Of a DNA stretch of 43,823 bases, positions 24,851 to 32,949 are shown in pieces. Below the pieces are notes generated by a model that did no database searches, had not been told where the DNA came from, and worked only from the letters and a program-made list of their open reading frames with translations. The DNA comes from Sphingobium sp. (lineage in GTDB: Bacteria; Pseudomonadota; Alphaproteobacteria; Sphingomonadales; Sphingomonadaceae). The stretch is taken from assembly GCA_022652485.1 (NCBI GenBank), contig JALCRK010000029.1, forward strand, positions 1 through 43,823. Reading direction: 5' to 3'. Each line of letters opens with the position of its first letter. Positions within the stretch are counted from its first letter, which is position 1. The position numbers and the translations under genes are program-made.

Positions 24851-24995
24851 CCAAACTCTCCGCAGTCTGTCGTGGCCATGCTACCAGCCGTCTATCCGGC
24901 AGGCCAGCAGGGAAACAATCCATTCCCCGGTTGGTTGCCGACAAGCGTCTTGTGTTCCCCGGCCATCCTCGTCACAAGGCGGGAGAAGCAAACTT

Positions 24996-25649
24996 GTGGA
25001 AAACGTACCCGCAATGATTCCCAAACCCAAGCCCGCACGCAGTGTCGCCCTGCCCAAAAAGGCCGATTTAGGAGAGGCGGCGCGGGAAAATTTGGAATTC
25101 TTTCTGGGCTGGCTGCGCAAGCCGCGGCAAACGGCTGCGATCATGCCTTCCAGCCGCTTTCTCGCCCGGCAGATGGTGCGCGGCATCGATCCCGAAGGAG
25201 GTCGTGTGCTGGAGCTGGGCGGCGGAACGGGTGCATTTACACGCGCCATTCTGGCAACCGGTCTATCTCCGGCGATGCTCGAGGTCGCGGAGATCAACCC
25301 GGTGTTCGCGCGCGGGCTGGAGCGGCAGTTTCCGGAAGTCCGTATCCTGCGCCAGAAGGCAGAGCGGATCAGCGCGGCTGCGGCCGGAGAGCCAGGCAGC
25401 TATCAACAGGTCGTGAGCGGCCTGCCCATGCTTGCGTTCAGTCAGGACAGCCAACGCGCCATTCTGGACGAGGCATTCCGGCTGTTGAAACCGGGCGGGG
25501 TGTTCGTGCAGTTCACCTATTCCGCGCTGTCGCCCATTCCGAAAGCGGTCTTGGAAAGCCTCGGGCTGATCGCGGTTCCGGTCGGCCGGGTTTGGCTGAA
25601 CGTGCCTCCTGCGACGATATTCCATTTCCAGCGCGCGGAGGCCGAGTAG
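24996..25649 (+). CDS. Class I SAM-dependent methyltransferase, PmtA-like
   Basis: 217 residues with a Rossmann-fold SAM site (RVLELGGGTGAFTRAIL, then VAEINPVFARGLE). The N-terminal part, NLEFFLGWLRKPRQTAAIMPSSRFLARQMV, and the later VVSGLPMLAF and PGGVFVQFTYS match phospholipid N-methyltransferases of the Rhodobacter PmtA type, which make phosphatidylcholine from phosphatidylethanolamine. Related rRNA-dimethylase-like proteins share this fold, so lipid specificity is an inference. The start is either GTG at 24996, with GGGAG 10 bases upstream, or ATG at 25014 without a clear site. Confidence 0.78.
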   Translation: MENVPAMIPKPKPARSVALPKKADLGEAARENLEFFLGWLRKPRQTAAIMPSSRFLARQMVRGIDPEGGRVLELGGGTGAFTRAILATGLSPAMLEVAEINPVFARGLERQFPEVRILRQKAERISAAAAGEPGSYQQVVSGLPMLAFSQDSQRAILDEAFRLLKPGGVFVQFTYSALSPIPKAVLESLGLIAVPVGRVWLNVPPATIFHFQRAEAE

Positions 25650-25685
25650 GACGCCGATAGTGCTCCATAAGGGGACAGTCGCGCC

Positions 25686-25729
25686 TTAACCATTTATTCA
25701 CCTTTTCGCCCTGTTAACAAATCGTTAAC
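25686..25729 (+). promoter_or_regulatory. Two CtrA-box-like sites
   Basis: A perfect CtrA consensus TTAA-N7-TTAAC is at 25714-25729 (TTAACAAATCGTTAAC), and a one-mismatch version, TTAA-N7-TTCAC, is at 25686-25701. They lie 10-53 bp upstream of the start codon of the 61-residue protein. The perfect box is also a direct repeat of the palindrome GTTAAC with 11-bp period. Confidence 0.7.
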
Positions 25730-25738
25730 ACTCCGGGC

Positions 25739-25924
25739 ATGAAAAGACGCGCGCTCGTTCTCACATCGGAAGCTGCCCGGCACCCGTTCCGCCAGACGCT
25801 GCCGCCCCATGTGCTGAGGCCGCTGCCGGAACCTGAAGACCGGCAGGGGAAGAACGAGGATCTCAGGCTGTTCCTGAACGGCTTCGCCGCATTCTTCGTG
25901 ATGACGTTCTGCTTTATCGTCTGA
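25739..25924 (+). CDS. Small single-pass membrane protein, unknown function
   Basis: 61 residues: a basic N-terminus (MKRRALVLTSEAARHPF), a proline-rich middle (LPPHVLRPLPEPEDRQGKN) and a C-terminal hydrophobic helix (about residues 43-61, LFLNGFAAFFVMTFCFIV). The likely topology is an inner-membrane tail anchor. No family is recognised. Support for a real gene comes from codon use typical of the region, the lack of any gene on the other strand and the CtrA boxes placed directly upstream. No clear ribosome-binding site precedes the ATG. It is convergent with the LplT-like transporter 10 bp away. Confidence 0.6.
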   Translation: MKRRALVLTSEAARHPFRQTLPPHVLRPLPEPEDRQGKNEDLRLFLNGFAAFFVMTFCFIV

Positions 25925-25934
25925 TTTTGCCGCT

Positions 25935-27233
25935 CTAGTCGCAGGCGAGGTGCAGCTTCTGCGCGAGGAACGCCGAGACGACCGTCATCGAGGCGGTGAA
26001 CAGCAGCTGGTTGACCACATCGATCCCCATCGCGCTCATCCCCAGCGTGATGACCGCGCCCACCACCATCGCGCCGGAGTTGACGATGTTGTTGGCGGCG
26101 ACGGTGCGTGCAGCATGGGACTTGTGCACCGTGGTGGTGAGAAACGCGTAGAGTGGGACCACGAACATGCCGCCGGAAATGGCGATACCCAGCAGCACCA
26201 GCACCAGCGCCACCGCATAATCATGGGCGAGGAAATCGTGCAGCGACATCAGCTGCCCCGGTGGCAGGCCGCTGTCCCACAAGCGGCAGATGATATGGAA
26301 CGCGATTACGAATGCTCCCATCGCCAGCACTGATGCCGGCGCGAACTTCGCTGAAACATGGCCCTGCAACATGCGGTTGATCAGGATCGAGCCGATCGCG
26401 ACGCCGACCGAGAAAATGCCGAGGAACAGGCTCGCGATCGCCTTGTCGGCCTCCAGCACATTCTTCACCAGCGGCGGAAACTGAATGAACAGCACCGTGC
26501 CGATGGTCCAGAAAAAGCTGATCGAGACGATGGCGAGGAACAGGCGCGGAATATGCAGGGTCGCGTTCACCAGCCGGGCCGATGCGCGCACGATATGAAA
26601 ATCGAGCTTGACCGGCTCGTCGAGCGGCGGCGCGGGCGGCACCATGCGCCCTGTTAGATAGCCGACGACCGCCACCAAGAGCACGATCACCGCCGCCACC
26701 TCGACATGGATCAGCCCGGCGAGAATCGTGCCCGCGAGGATAGCGATATAGGTGCCCGCTTCGACGAGGCCCGTGCCGCCGAGCACCTCGTCATCGGCGA
26801 GATGCTGAGGCAGGATCGCGTATTTGATGGGGCCGAAGAAGGTGGAATGCACGCCCATCGCCAACATTGCCGCCATCATCAGCGGGATCGCGACGATCTC
26901 CACCGCGGCGCCCATCCAGGCCATGAAAAGCCCCGCGGCCCCCACCAGCATGATGCCTATTTCCGCGAGCTTCACCAGCCGGATGATGCCGGCCTTGTCG
27001 CGCTGGTCGGCGAGTTGCCCCGCGAGCGCGGACAGCAGGAAAAAGGGGAGCGTCGCGGCGGCAGTGGCGAGCGCGCTGAACCATGTTTCCGCGCGCGGAT
27101 CGCTATAGACGCTGTAGACCACGAACAGCACCATCGCGTTCTTGAACAGGTTGTCGTTGAACGCGCCGAGGAGCTGGGTGGCGAACAGGGGGGCGAACCG
27201 CCGCTTCGTCAGCAGGCGCAGCGATGCTTTCAT
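25935..27233 (-). CDS. MFS transporter, lysophospholipid transporter LplT-like
   Basis: A 432-residue inner-membrane protein with about 12 helices. The N-terminal FAPLFATQLLGAFNDNLFKNAM is the hallmark of the LplT group, which flips lysophospholipids inward for re-acylation. LAGQLADQRDKAGII is the loop 2-3 motif, and MGVHSTFFGPIKYAILPQHL follows as in LplT. In many proteobacteria this domain is fused or linked to the Aas acyltransferase; here it stands alone. Transport of lysophospholipid is inferred from the family. It is divergent from pgsA, itself a phospholipid gene. Confidence 0.85.
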   Translation of the reverse strand: MKASLRLLTKRRFAPLFATQLLGAFNDNLFKNAMVLFVVYSVYSDPRAETWFSALATAAATLPFFLLSALAGQLADQRDKAGIIRLVKLAEIGIMLVGAAGLFMAWMGAAVEIVAIPLMMAAMLAMGVHSTFFGPIKYAILPQHLADDEVLGGTGLVEAGTYIAILAGTILAGLIHVEVAAVIVLLVAVVGYLTGRMVPPAPPLDEPVKLDFHIVRASARLVNATLHIPRLFLAIVSISFFWTIGTVLFIQFPPLVKNVLEADKAIASLFLGIFSVGVAIGSILINRMLQGHVSAKFAPASVLAMGAFVIAFHIICRLWDSGLPPGQLMSLHDFLAHDYAVALVLVLLGIAISGGMFVVPLYAFLTTTVHKSHAARTVAANNIVNSGAMVVGAVITLGMSAMGIDVVNQLLFTASMTVVSAFLAQKLHLACD

Positions 27234-27395
27234 ATGAGGCGGCTGGTTCCCATCATGACGACTGCGCCCGCCTCTAGCCGTTTGCTCCGGCGCTGTCCAA
27301 TGATGAAAGCGCTGCAGGGGAGAATTGCGGCCTGTCGCGCTTCCGCCAACACCTCCGCGCTTGCCAGCGCGCCGCCTCTATGGCAGGCGGAATCG

Positions 27396-27959
27396 ATGCA
27401 GGCTTTGCCCAATATCCTGACCCTTTCGCGCATCTTCGCGGTGCCGATCCTCGTTGCGCTGCTTTGGCCGGCGGAGCAGGGGCATGAATGGCGCACCGGA
27501 TATCTGCTCGCCTGGCTACTCTATTGCCTGATGGGCATCACCGATTATTTCGACGGCTATCTCGCCCGCGCGCAGGGAACGGTGTCGCGTCTCGGCATCT
27601 TTCTCGATCCCATTGCGGACAAGATCATGGTCGGGGCGGTCATCCTGATGCTGACCGCGACGCACGATATCGACGGCGTCCATATTATCGCGGCGCTGGT
27701 GATCCTGCTGCGCGAGATAGCGGTGTCCGGCCTGCGCGAATTTCTCGCCGGGTTGCAGGTGTCGGTCCCGGTATCCCGGCTCGCGAAGTGGAAGACGACC
27801 TTTCAGCTGATCGCTCTGGGCGCGCTGATTCTTGGCGGCGGGTTGCCGCAGTGGCTGTTCGTGCATCAGGTAGGCATTCTCACCCTCTGGGCGGCGGCGA
27901 TCCTGACGCTGTTCACCGGCTGGGATTATCTCCGCGTCGGCCTGAGGCACATGGATTAG
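27396..27959 (+). CDS. pgsA: CDP-diacylglycerol--glycerol-3-phosphate 3-phosphatidyltransferase
   Basis: Inner-membrane enzyme making phosphatidylglycerophosphate, the first committed step to phosphatidylglycerol and cardiolipin. From the ATG at 27396 the protein has 187 residues and starts with MQALPNILTLSRI, typical of PgsA. The CDP-alcohol phosphotransferase signature D-G-x2-A-R-x8-G-x3-D-x3-D is intact (DGYLAR...GIFLDPIADK). Several transmembrane helices follow. A long open frame upstream overlaps the LplT-like gene and is not real. The stop is 1 bp before moaD, giving a pgsA-moaD-moaE operon as in many alphaproteobacteria. Confidence 0.95.
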   Translation: MQALPNILTLSRIFAVPILVALLWPAEQGHEWRTGYLLAWLLYCLMGITDYFDGYLARAQGTVSRLGIFLDPIADKIMVGAVILMLTATHDIDGVHIIAALVILLREIAVSGLREFLAGLQVSVPVSRLAKWKTTFQLIALGALILGGGLPQWLFVHQVGILTLWAAAILTLFTGWDYLRVGLRHMD

Positions 27960-27960
27960 G

Positions 27961-28224
27961 ATGACGGCCCAGCTCGATATTCTCTATTTCGCCTGGGTAC
28001 GCGAAAGGATTGGCAAGGATGGCGAGAGCATCGCGCATCCCGGCGCGGAAGTGTCGGTCGCGGAGCTGATCGCCCTGCTCGCCGCGCGGGGGGAGGGCTA
28101 TGCGCAGGCCTTTGCCCAGCCGGAGCGCTTGCGCGCGGCGCTGGACCAGCATTTCGTGCCGCTGGACGCTCTCCTCGGTTCCGGGCGGGAGCTGGCGCTG
28201 TTCCCCCCGGTGACGGGAGGGTGA
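27961..28224 (+). CDS. moaD: Molybdopterin synthase sulfur carrier subunit
   Basis: Small ubiquitin-fold protein (87 residues) that carries the thiocarboxylate sulfur to molybdopterin synthase. It starts TAQLDILYFAWVRERIG and ends in the required PPVTGG with a terminal Gly-Gly. The stop overlaps the GTG start of moaE by four bases (GTGA), so the two synthase subunits are translationally coupled. Confidence 0.94.
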   Translation: MTAQLDILYFAWVRERIGKDGESIAHPGAEVSVAELIALLAARGEGYAQAFAQPERLRAALDQHFVPLDALLGSGRELALFPPVTGG

Positions 28225-28667
28225 GCCTCGTCTCCATCACCGTCGGCGAGGCGGATTTCGATCCCGCCAGCCTGCTCGCGCAACTGGAGGGGCTCGGCGG
28301 CGGCGCAGTGGCGAGCTTCACCGGGATCGTGCGCGGCGGCGATGGCCTCGTTGCCATGCGGCTTGATCATTACCCCGCGATGACCGAGGCGCAGATCGCG
28401 CGGATCGTGGAGGATGCGCAGGCGCGCTGGCCCCTGCTCGGCGTTATCGTGGTGCATCGCGTGGGGGAGCTTCATCCGGGTGAGCGCATAGTGTTCGTCG
28501 GTACGGCATCGGCGCACAGGGGAGCGGCGCTGGAAGCCTGCGCGTTCCTCATCGACTGGCTCAAGACATCGGCGCCGTTCTGGAAGAAGGAGCGCTTCGC
28601 CGATGGCCGCGCGACATGGGTCGAGGCGCGCGCCGAAGACGACGCCACGCGGGACAGATGGGGCTGA
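28221..28667 (+). CDS. moaE: Molybdopterin synthase catalytic subunit
   Basis: Large subunit of molybdopterin synthase, inserting sulfur into precursor Z (cPMP). 148 residues with a GTG start at 28221 that overlaps moaD. Family blocks: GGAVASFTGIVRG near residue 28, LDHYPAMTEAQI, HRVGELHPGE, ASAHRGAALEAC and the catalytic lysine in PFWKKERFADG. Length is normal. The gene ends 9 bp before the end of the convergent oxyR. Confidence 0.94.
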   Translation: MSLVSITVGEADFDPASLLAQLEGLGGGAVASFTGIVRGGDGLVAMRLDHYPAMTEAQIARIVEDAQARWPLLGVIVVHRVGELHPGERIVFVGTASAHRGAALEACAFLIDWLKTSAPFWKKERFADGRATWVEARAEDDATRDRWG

Positions 28668-28676
28668 GGCTCAGGC

Positions 28677-29600
28677 TCAGGCGGCGGTCTGAATCGAGTG
28701 CCGCGATAAATCCTTCAATATCTCCGCCAGCATCTGAAACTCCTTCTCGCGCGGGCTGCCCTTGCGCCACACCAGCGCGATCTCGCGCGAGGCGTTGCTC
28801 GAGGCGAGCGGGCGTGCGGCGATATGGGTATGTTCCAGTATCCCGCCCGCGATCGCCATTTCCGGCAGCAGCGTCAGCCCCAGCCCGTTATCCACCATCT
28901 GAACAAGCGTGTGGAGGGAGGTGCCCATCATCGTCGCGTGGGCGCGCAGCTCTGGCCGGTTGCACGCGGCGAGCGCGTGGTCCTTGAGGCAGTGGCCGTC
29001 CTCCAGCAGCAACAGCCGCGTTTCGTCGATCGTCTCCGGCGCGATGCTGGGCGGGGGATCGCGCGGGTCGTCCTTCGGGAAGGCGACATAGAGCCGGTCG
29101 TCGAACAGGTGCGCGCTCTCGACCTCTCCGGTGGCATAGGGCAGCGCCATCAGCACGCAGTCCGCATTGCCATGCCGCAGCGACTCGATGGCGGACTGGC
29201 TGGTCTCTTCGCGCAGATAGAGCTTCAGCTCGGGCTTCTCGTGGCGCAGATGGGGAAGCAGGCGGGGTAGCAGAAACGGGGCGATGGTGGGGATCACGCT
29301 CATGCGCAGGTCGCCGGTCAGCGGCTTGGCCGATGCCTGGGCCAGCTCCGCCAATTCCTCTGCCTCGCGCACGACGCGATAGGCCTTTTCGACGATGCGG
29401 TCGCCCAGCGCAGTAAAACGCACGACGCGCCGGGTGCGCTCGACCAGCGTCACACCGATCAGCGTTTCCAGCTCGCGGATGCCGGCGGAGAGGGTGGACT
29501 GGGTGACGAAGCAACTGTCCGCCGCGCGGCCGAAATGCCCATGCTCCTTGAGGGCGATCAGGTACTGAAGCTGCTTCAGCGTCGGTATATAGTTCGCCAT
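28677..29600 (-). CDS. oxyR: Hydrogen peroxide-sensing LysR regulator OxyR
   Basis: LysR-type activator of peroxide defence. 307 residues: N-terminal winged HTH (PTLKQLQYLIALKEHGHFGRAAD, with QSTLSAGIRELE as recognition helix) and a C-terminal sensor domain. The redox pair is visible: C204 in LEDGHCLKDHAL and C213 in AACNRPELR, nine residues apart like C199 and C208 of E. coli OxyR. This makes peroxide sensing by disulfide likely. No katA, ahpC or other target is next to it, so it acts on distant genes. Confidence 0.93.
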   Translation of the reverse strand: MANYIPTLKQLQYLIALKEHGHFGRAADSCFVTQSTLSAGIRELETLIGVTLVERTRRVVRFTALGDRIVEKAYRVVREAEELAELAQASAKPLTGDLRMSVIPTIAPFLLPRLLPHLRHEKPELKLYLREETSQSAIESLRHGNADCVLMALPYATGEVESAHLFDDRLYVAFPKDDPRDPPPSIAPETIDETRLLLLEDGHCLKDHALAACNRPELRAHATMMGTSLHTLVQMVDNGLGLTLLPEMAIAGGILEHTHIAARPLASSNASREIALVWRKGSPREKEFQMLAEILKDLSRHSIQTAA

Positions 29601-29652
29601 TGATCGCTCCTGCCGGTCACCAAGGCAGGAGTAATCGGTCGGATCGATGAGA

Positions 29653-30072
29653 TCAATCCAGCCGGACCTTGCCGCGCCCCTGCTTTACCGAAGACCGTGC
29701 CTTCTTGGTATCCACCCGCCGCGCCTTGGCCGCCTTGCCGGGCTTTGTCGCGATGCGGCGGGCATCGCGCTGGTGCGCCTTTTCCAGCAGGTCCATCAGG
29801 CGGGCGCGGGCGTCCTGCCGGTTCGCTTCCTGCGTGCGGAAATTCTGCGCGAGGATAAGCAGCGTGCCATCCGCCGTCATGCGGGAACCCGCGAGCGTGC
29901 GCAGCTTGCGGAAGGCGTGAAGCGGCAAGCCGAGCCGGTAGGCATTGACGCGCAGCTGCACCGCTGTTGCGACCTTGTTCACATTCTGCCCGCCGGGGCC
30001 ACTCGCGGTGATGAAGCGCTCTTCCAGCGCATCCGCCGGGATTACGAAGCTAGATGCGTCAAAGCCCGGCAT
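29653..30072 (-). CDS. arfB: Alternative ribosome-rescue factor / peptidyl-tRNA hydrolase ArfB
   Basis: Rescues ribosomes stalled on mRNAs without a stop codon by hydrolysing peptidyl-tRNA. From the ATG at 30072 the protein has 139 residues, the size of YaeJ. The catalytic GGQ is G27-G28-Q29 in SGPGGQNVNKV. The C-terminal tail (about residues 105-139) is rich in Lys and Arg, as needed to enter the empty mRNA channel. It overlaps the 3' end of the pseudouridine synthase gene by 14 bp, so it is co-transcribed with it. Confidence 0.93.
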   Translation of the reverse strand: MPGFDASSFVIPADALEERFITASGPGGQNVNKVATAVQLRVNAYRLGLPLHAFRKLRTLAGSRMTADGTLLILAQNFRTQEANRQDARARLMDLLEKAHQRDARRIATKPGKAAKARRVDTKKARSSVKQGRGKVRLD

Positions 30073-30763
30073 CGGTGAGGGTTTCTTCCGAGAATCCCGC
30101 CGCCGTGAACCGGGCGGGCAGCGGCGCCGTGGCCCGGACAGGCGACTTGCCCTCTCGCGGCACGCAGAGGGTGCGCGCGTGGAGCAGCATCGGCACGCCG
30201 GGCTCGATCGGCGGCGCACCATAGACCGGATCGCCAACGATGCCGAGGCCCAGCGCTTCGGACAGGTGCGCGCGGATCTGGTGGGTGCGTCCCGTCTCAG
30301 GGAAGCAGGCGATGAGCGCGCGGCCATCCTTGCTCCCGATCAGGCGCCAGCGGGTGAGGGCGTGCTTGCCCTTCGTGCTGCCGACCATGCGCCAGCCTTC
30401 TTCCGCGCTGCTCACCTTGGCCAGCGGCAGATCGATCACGCCTTCCTGCGCCTCGGGCACTCCCGCGACCACGGCGACATAGACCTTCTCCACCGTTCCT
30501 GCCTCGAAAGCGGCGGTGAAGCGCTTGTGTGCCTTGGGATTGCGCGCGAGCAGCAGGCAACCAGACGTATCCCGATCCAGCCGGTGCACCGCCAGCGGCC
30601 AACGCTGGAAGCCAAAGGTGAGCGACGCGAGATGGTTTTCGAGGCTTAGCGATCCGTCACGCGGAGCATCGACCGGCAGGCCGGCCGGCTTGTCGAGGAC
30701 GATCGCCTCGCCGTCGATCATCAGCACGCGTTCGGTCAGGGGGGAGGTGAGGGCGGAAGCCAC
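30059..30763 (-). CDS. RluA-family RNA pseudouridine synthase
   Basis: Isomerises uridine to pseudouridine in rRNA or tRNA. With GTG at 30763 as start the protein has 234 residues; an ATG further upstream would overlap the divergent acyltransferase gene and adds non-conserved sequence. The catalytic aspartate is D63 in HRLDRDTSGCLL. Other blocks: IVLDKPAGLPV, HALTRWRL, PETGRTHQIRAHL and GDPVYG. It lacks an S4 domain, as in the short RluA type. The exact target uridine is not predictable from sequence alone. Confidence 0.88.
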   Translation of the reverse strand: MASALTSPLTERVLMIDGEAIVLDKPAGLPVDAPRDGSLSLENHLASLTFGFQRWPLAVHRLDRDTSGCLLLARNPKAHKRFTAAFEAGTVEKVYVAVVAGVPEAQEGVIDLPLAKVSSAEEGWRMVGSTKGKHALTRWRLIGSKDGRALIACFPETGRTHQIRAHLSEALGLGIVGDPVYGAPPIEPGVPMLLHARTLCVPREGKSPVRATAPLPARFTAAGFSEETLTDAGL

Positions 30764-30830
30764 GACTATCTCTTGCGTAAATGGGAAGGATCGCGATGCT
30801 ATAAGGCTATCGGGATCGGGAACAAGCCTT

Positions 30831-31772
30831 ATGGACAAAAAGACGGCGAGGCTCGGCTGGCTGGACGCCGCCAAGGGGTTGGGGATCATCCTGGTGGTCA
30901 TCGGCCATGTCTGGACCAGAGGCCCGGTGCGCGACGCGATCTATGCCTTCCATATGCCGCTGTTCTTCATCGCGGCGGGCTATACCTCCAAGCCCGCGCC
31001 GCTGGGCGCATTCGCGGCGAAGCAGTGGCGGGCGCTCGGCATCCCCTATGTCGCGTTTCTCGTCTGCCTGTTGGCCGCAGACCCGCTGATCGAGTGGTCG
31101 CGCGGCCATGCGCCGATGTTCCAGAGCTGGCAGGCGGCAGTGCGCGCGGGGCTGCTGGGCGGCACCGAGCTGCGCGGGCCGCTCACCGTCTTCTGGTTCG
31201 TGCCCTGCCTGATGCTGGCGCGGGTGGCGCAGGTCGTGCACTACCGGCTTTGGCCCGATCCGTGCGACTGGCGCTGGGCGGTGGCGATGGCGATCGCGCT
31301 GGCGGGCGGCGTGTGGTGGGGCAGCGAGAGCGATACCTCCCCGCTGGGTATTATTGCCGTGCCGGTCGCGCTGCTGCTGCTGTGGTTCGGCGCGCTGTGG
31401 CGGACGGTCGGTAAAGACAGGCTGTTGGTGGGATTAGGTGGGGCCGCTTCGGTGCTGATCCTGACAAGCCATCCGCTGCCGCTCAATATGAAGGTCGGGG
31501 ATTATGGCTGGCCGCCCGTGTCGCTTCCCGCAGCCGTCTTATTGTCGCTCGGCCTTGCCTGGCTGGCGCGGTTGATGCCCTGGCCGCCGCTGGTCGCGCT
31601 GGGGCGGATGTCGCTTGTCATCATGTTTCTGCACGTCCCGGTGATCCATTATCTCCGCCCCTATTTCGGGCCGTGGATGCTGGCAGGGCTGGCGCTGTTG
31701 CTTCCGGTGGGAGCCCACATCCTGCTACGCCGTTTCGAAATGGGACGCCGCTATTTTCTCGGCGAGGGCTAA
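30831..31772 (+). CDS. Acyltransferase 3 family membrane protein
   Basis: 313 residues with about 10 transmembrane helices. The N-terminal GWLDAAKGLGIILVVIGHVW has the conserved family histidine (IGH), and AFHMPLFFIAAGY follows. Such proteins (OatA, NolL, COG3594 group) O-acetylate sugars of peptidoglycan, exopolysaccharide or lipid-linked glycans at the membrane. The acceptor is not known. It is divergent from the RluA-type gene with 67 bp between starts and no strong ribosome-binding site. Confidence 0.85.
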   Translation: MDKKTARLGWLDAAKGLGIILVVIGHVWTRGPVRDAIYAFHMPLFFIAAGYTSKPAPLGAFAAKQWRALGIPYVAFLVCLLAADPLIEWSRGHAPMFQSWQAAVRAGLLGGTELRGPLTVFWFVPCLMLARVAQVVHYRLWPDPCDWRWAVAMAIALAGGVWWGSESDTSPLGIIAVPVALLLLWFGALWRTVGKDRLLVGLGGAASVLILTSHPLPLNMKVGDYGWPPVSLPAAVLLSLGLAWLARLMPWPPLVALGRMSLVIMFLHVPVIHYLRPYFGPWMLAGLALLLPVGAHILLRRFEMGRRYFLGEG

Positions 31773-31781
31773 ACCGGGGTG

Positions 31782-31897
31782 GACTCCGTTCGTCGCATTC
31801 CGAGTCGATTCATCTCTATTTCCGGGCCGTTAAGCGTATGAAATAAGATTCGTTTCATCGCGACTCGTGCTCATATGCGGGTTAGGGAAAAATTAAC
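31782..31897 (+). promoter_or_regulatory. ctrA promoter region with five GANTC sites and a CtrA-box-like site
   Basis: GANTC sites are at 31782, 31802, 31807, 31847 and 31862 (GACTC, GAGTC, GATTC, GATTC, GACTC). GANTC is the target of the cell-cycle methylase CcrM. At 31882-31897 the sequence TTAG-GGAAAAA-TTAAC differs from the CtrA box TTAA-N7-TTAAC at one base. The region lies between the acyltransferase stop and the ctrA start at 32014. Confidence 0.65.
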
Positions 31898-32013
31898 CTT
31901 TTGCATTCATGTTTATTTTAGTTAATATCATCCTGCGTCGACCGTTCTATGGGCAGAACGGATTTGGCGTTTTTGTCAAGTCCTTAAATGGGCAAGGGAA
32001 CAAGGGGCGAAAT

Positions 32014-32715
32014 ATGCGGGTGCTGCTCATTGAAGACGAACCGACGACGGCGAAGGCGATCGAGCTGATGCTGACGACCGAGGGGTTCAACGTCTATACC
32101 ACCGATCTCGGCGAGGAAGGCCTCGATCTCGGCAAGCTCTACGACTATGACATCATCTGTCTCGACCTCAACCTGCCGGACATGCATGGCTATGACGTGC
32201 TCAAGAAGCTGCGCAACGCCAAGGTTCAGACTCCGGTTCTCATTCTCTCCGGCATTTCCGAGATGGACAGCAAGGTCCGCTCCTTCGGCTTCGGCGCCGA
32301 TGATTATGTCACCAAGCCGTTCCATCGCGAGGAGCTGATCGCCCGCATCCATGCCGTGGTGCGCCGCTCCAAGGGCCATTCGCAGTCCGTCATTCGCACC
32401 GGCAAGCTCTCGGTCAACCTCGATGCCAAGACCGTGGAGGTCGATGGCAACCGCGTGCATTTGACCGGCAAGGAATATGCGATGCTGGAGCTGCTCTCGC
32501 TCCGCAAGGGCACCACGCTCACCAAGGAAATGTTCCTCAACCATCTTTATGGCGGCATGGACGAGCCGGAACTCAAGATCATCGACGTGTTCATCTGCAA
32601 GCTGCGCAAGAAGCTGGCGCTGGCCTGCGGCGGCGAGAATTATATCGAGACGGTGTGGGGCCGCGGCTATGTGCTGCGGGATCCCGAAGTGGAAGGCGCT
32701 GTGCGCGCCGCCTGA
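32014..32715 (+). CDS. ctrA: Cell-cycle response regulator CtrA
   Basis: OmpR-type response regulator that controls cell-cycle, division and polar-development genes in alphaproteobacteria. 233 residues from the ATG at 32014, which follows AAGGGGCG; earlier in-frame codons are in the untranslated leader. The receiver domain begins [12 protein letters not shown] and has the phospho-acceptor D51 in [11 protein letters not shown] and the K in [11 protein letters not shown]. The winged-helix part carries [17 protein letters not shown] and [10 protein letters not shown], almost invariant in CtrA. The C-terminus ends in Ala-Ala, the feature linked to ClpXP proteolysis in Caulobacter CtrA. It is monocistronic, closed by a strong terminator. 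Confidence 0.97.
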   Translation: MRVLLIEDEPTTAKAIELMLTTEGFNVYTTDLGEEGLDLGKLYDYDIICLDLNLPDMHGYDVLKKLRNAKVQTPVLILSGISEMDSKVRSFGFGADDYVTKPFHREELIARIHAVVRRSKGHSQSVIRTGKLSVNLDAKTVEVDGNRVHLTGKEYAMLELLSLRKGTTLTKEMFLNHLYGGMDEPELKIIDVFICKLRKKLALACGGENYIETVWGRGYVLRDPEVEGAVRAA

Positions 32716-32754
32716 CCGGATCACCAGATTTCCAAGACCCAGTAGCGGGGATAT

Positions 32755-32785
32755 GGGCTGGCGCAGCGATGCGCCGGCCCTTTTT
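32755..32785 (+). terminator. Rho-independent terminator of ctrA
   Basis: GGGCTGGCGCA-GCGA-TGCGCCGGCCC forms an 11-bp stem (one G-U pair) with a 4-base loop, followed by TTTTT (32781-32785). It lies 39 bp after the ctrA stop. Confidence 0.92.
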
Positions 32786-32819
32786 GCTTAGGGATCGGAA
32801 GAGGCTTGCCCGTATGCCG

Positions 32820-32844
32820 CGCATGGCGCATGTTCCGCCATGCG
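32820..32844. other. Hairpin in the metY leader region
   Basis: CGCATGGCG-CATGTTC-CGCCATGCG is a perfect 9-bp inverted repeat with a 7-base loop, 114 bp upstream of the metY start. It lacks a T-run. It could be an operator or part of a leader RNA. Confidence 0.45.
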
Positions 32845-32888
32845 GGAGCGCGCACGCCACATGGTCGGCGCCATCCTGTGGAGAGAGG

Positions 32889-32939
32889 ATGAGTATGGCC
32901 CAGCGCGATCAATTCCGTCCTCCCTTATTGCTGGTCTGA
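32889..32939 (+). CDS. Possible upstream ORF (leader peptide) of metY
   Basis: A 16-codon frame ATG...TGA encoding MSMAQRDQFRPPLLLV, preceded by GAGAGAGG, a good ribosome-binding site about 1-7 bases upstream; a second in-frame ATG is at 32895. It ends 18 bp before the metY ATG. The run Arg-Pro-Pro-Leu-Leu-Leu-Val covers the left half of a stem that hides the metY ribosome-binding site. Whether it is translated is unknown. Confidence 0.4.
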   Translation: MSMAQRDQFRPPLLLV

Positions 32940-32949
32940 ACCGACGGAG
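32913..32949 (+). promoter_or_regulatory. Stem sequestering the metY ribosome-binding site
   Basis: TTCCGTC (32913-32919) pairs with GACGGAG (32943-32949; one G-U pair), and the right half contains the GGAG Shine-Dalgarno of metY, nine bases before its ATG. The left half lies inside the small upstream ORF, whose stop (32937-32939) falls in the loop. A ribosome on the upstream ORF would open the stem. Confidence 0.4.
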
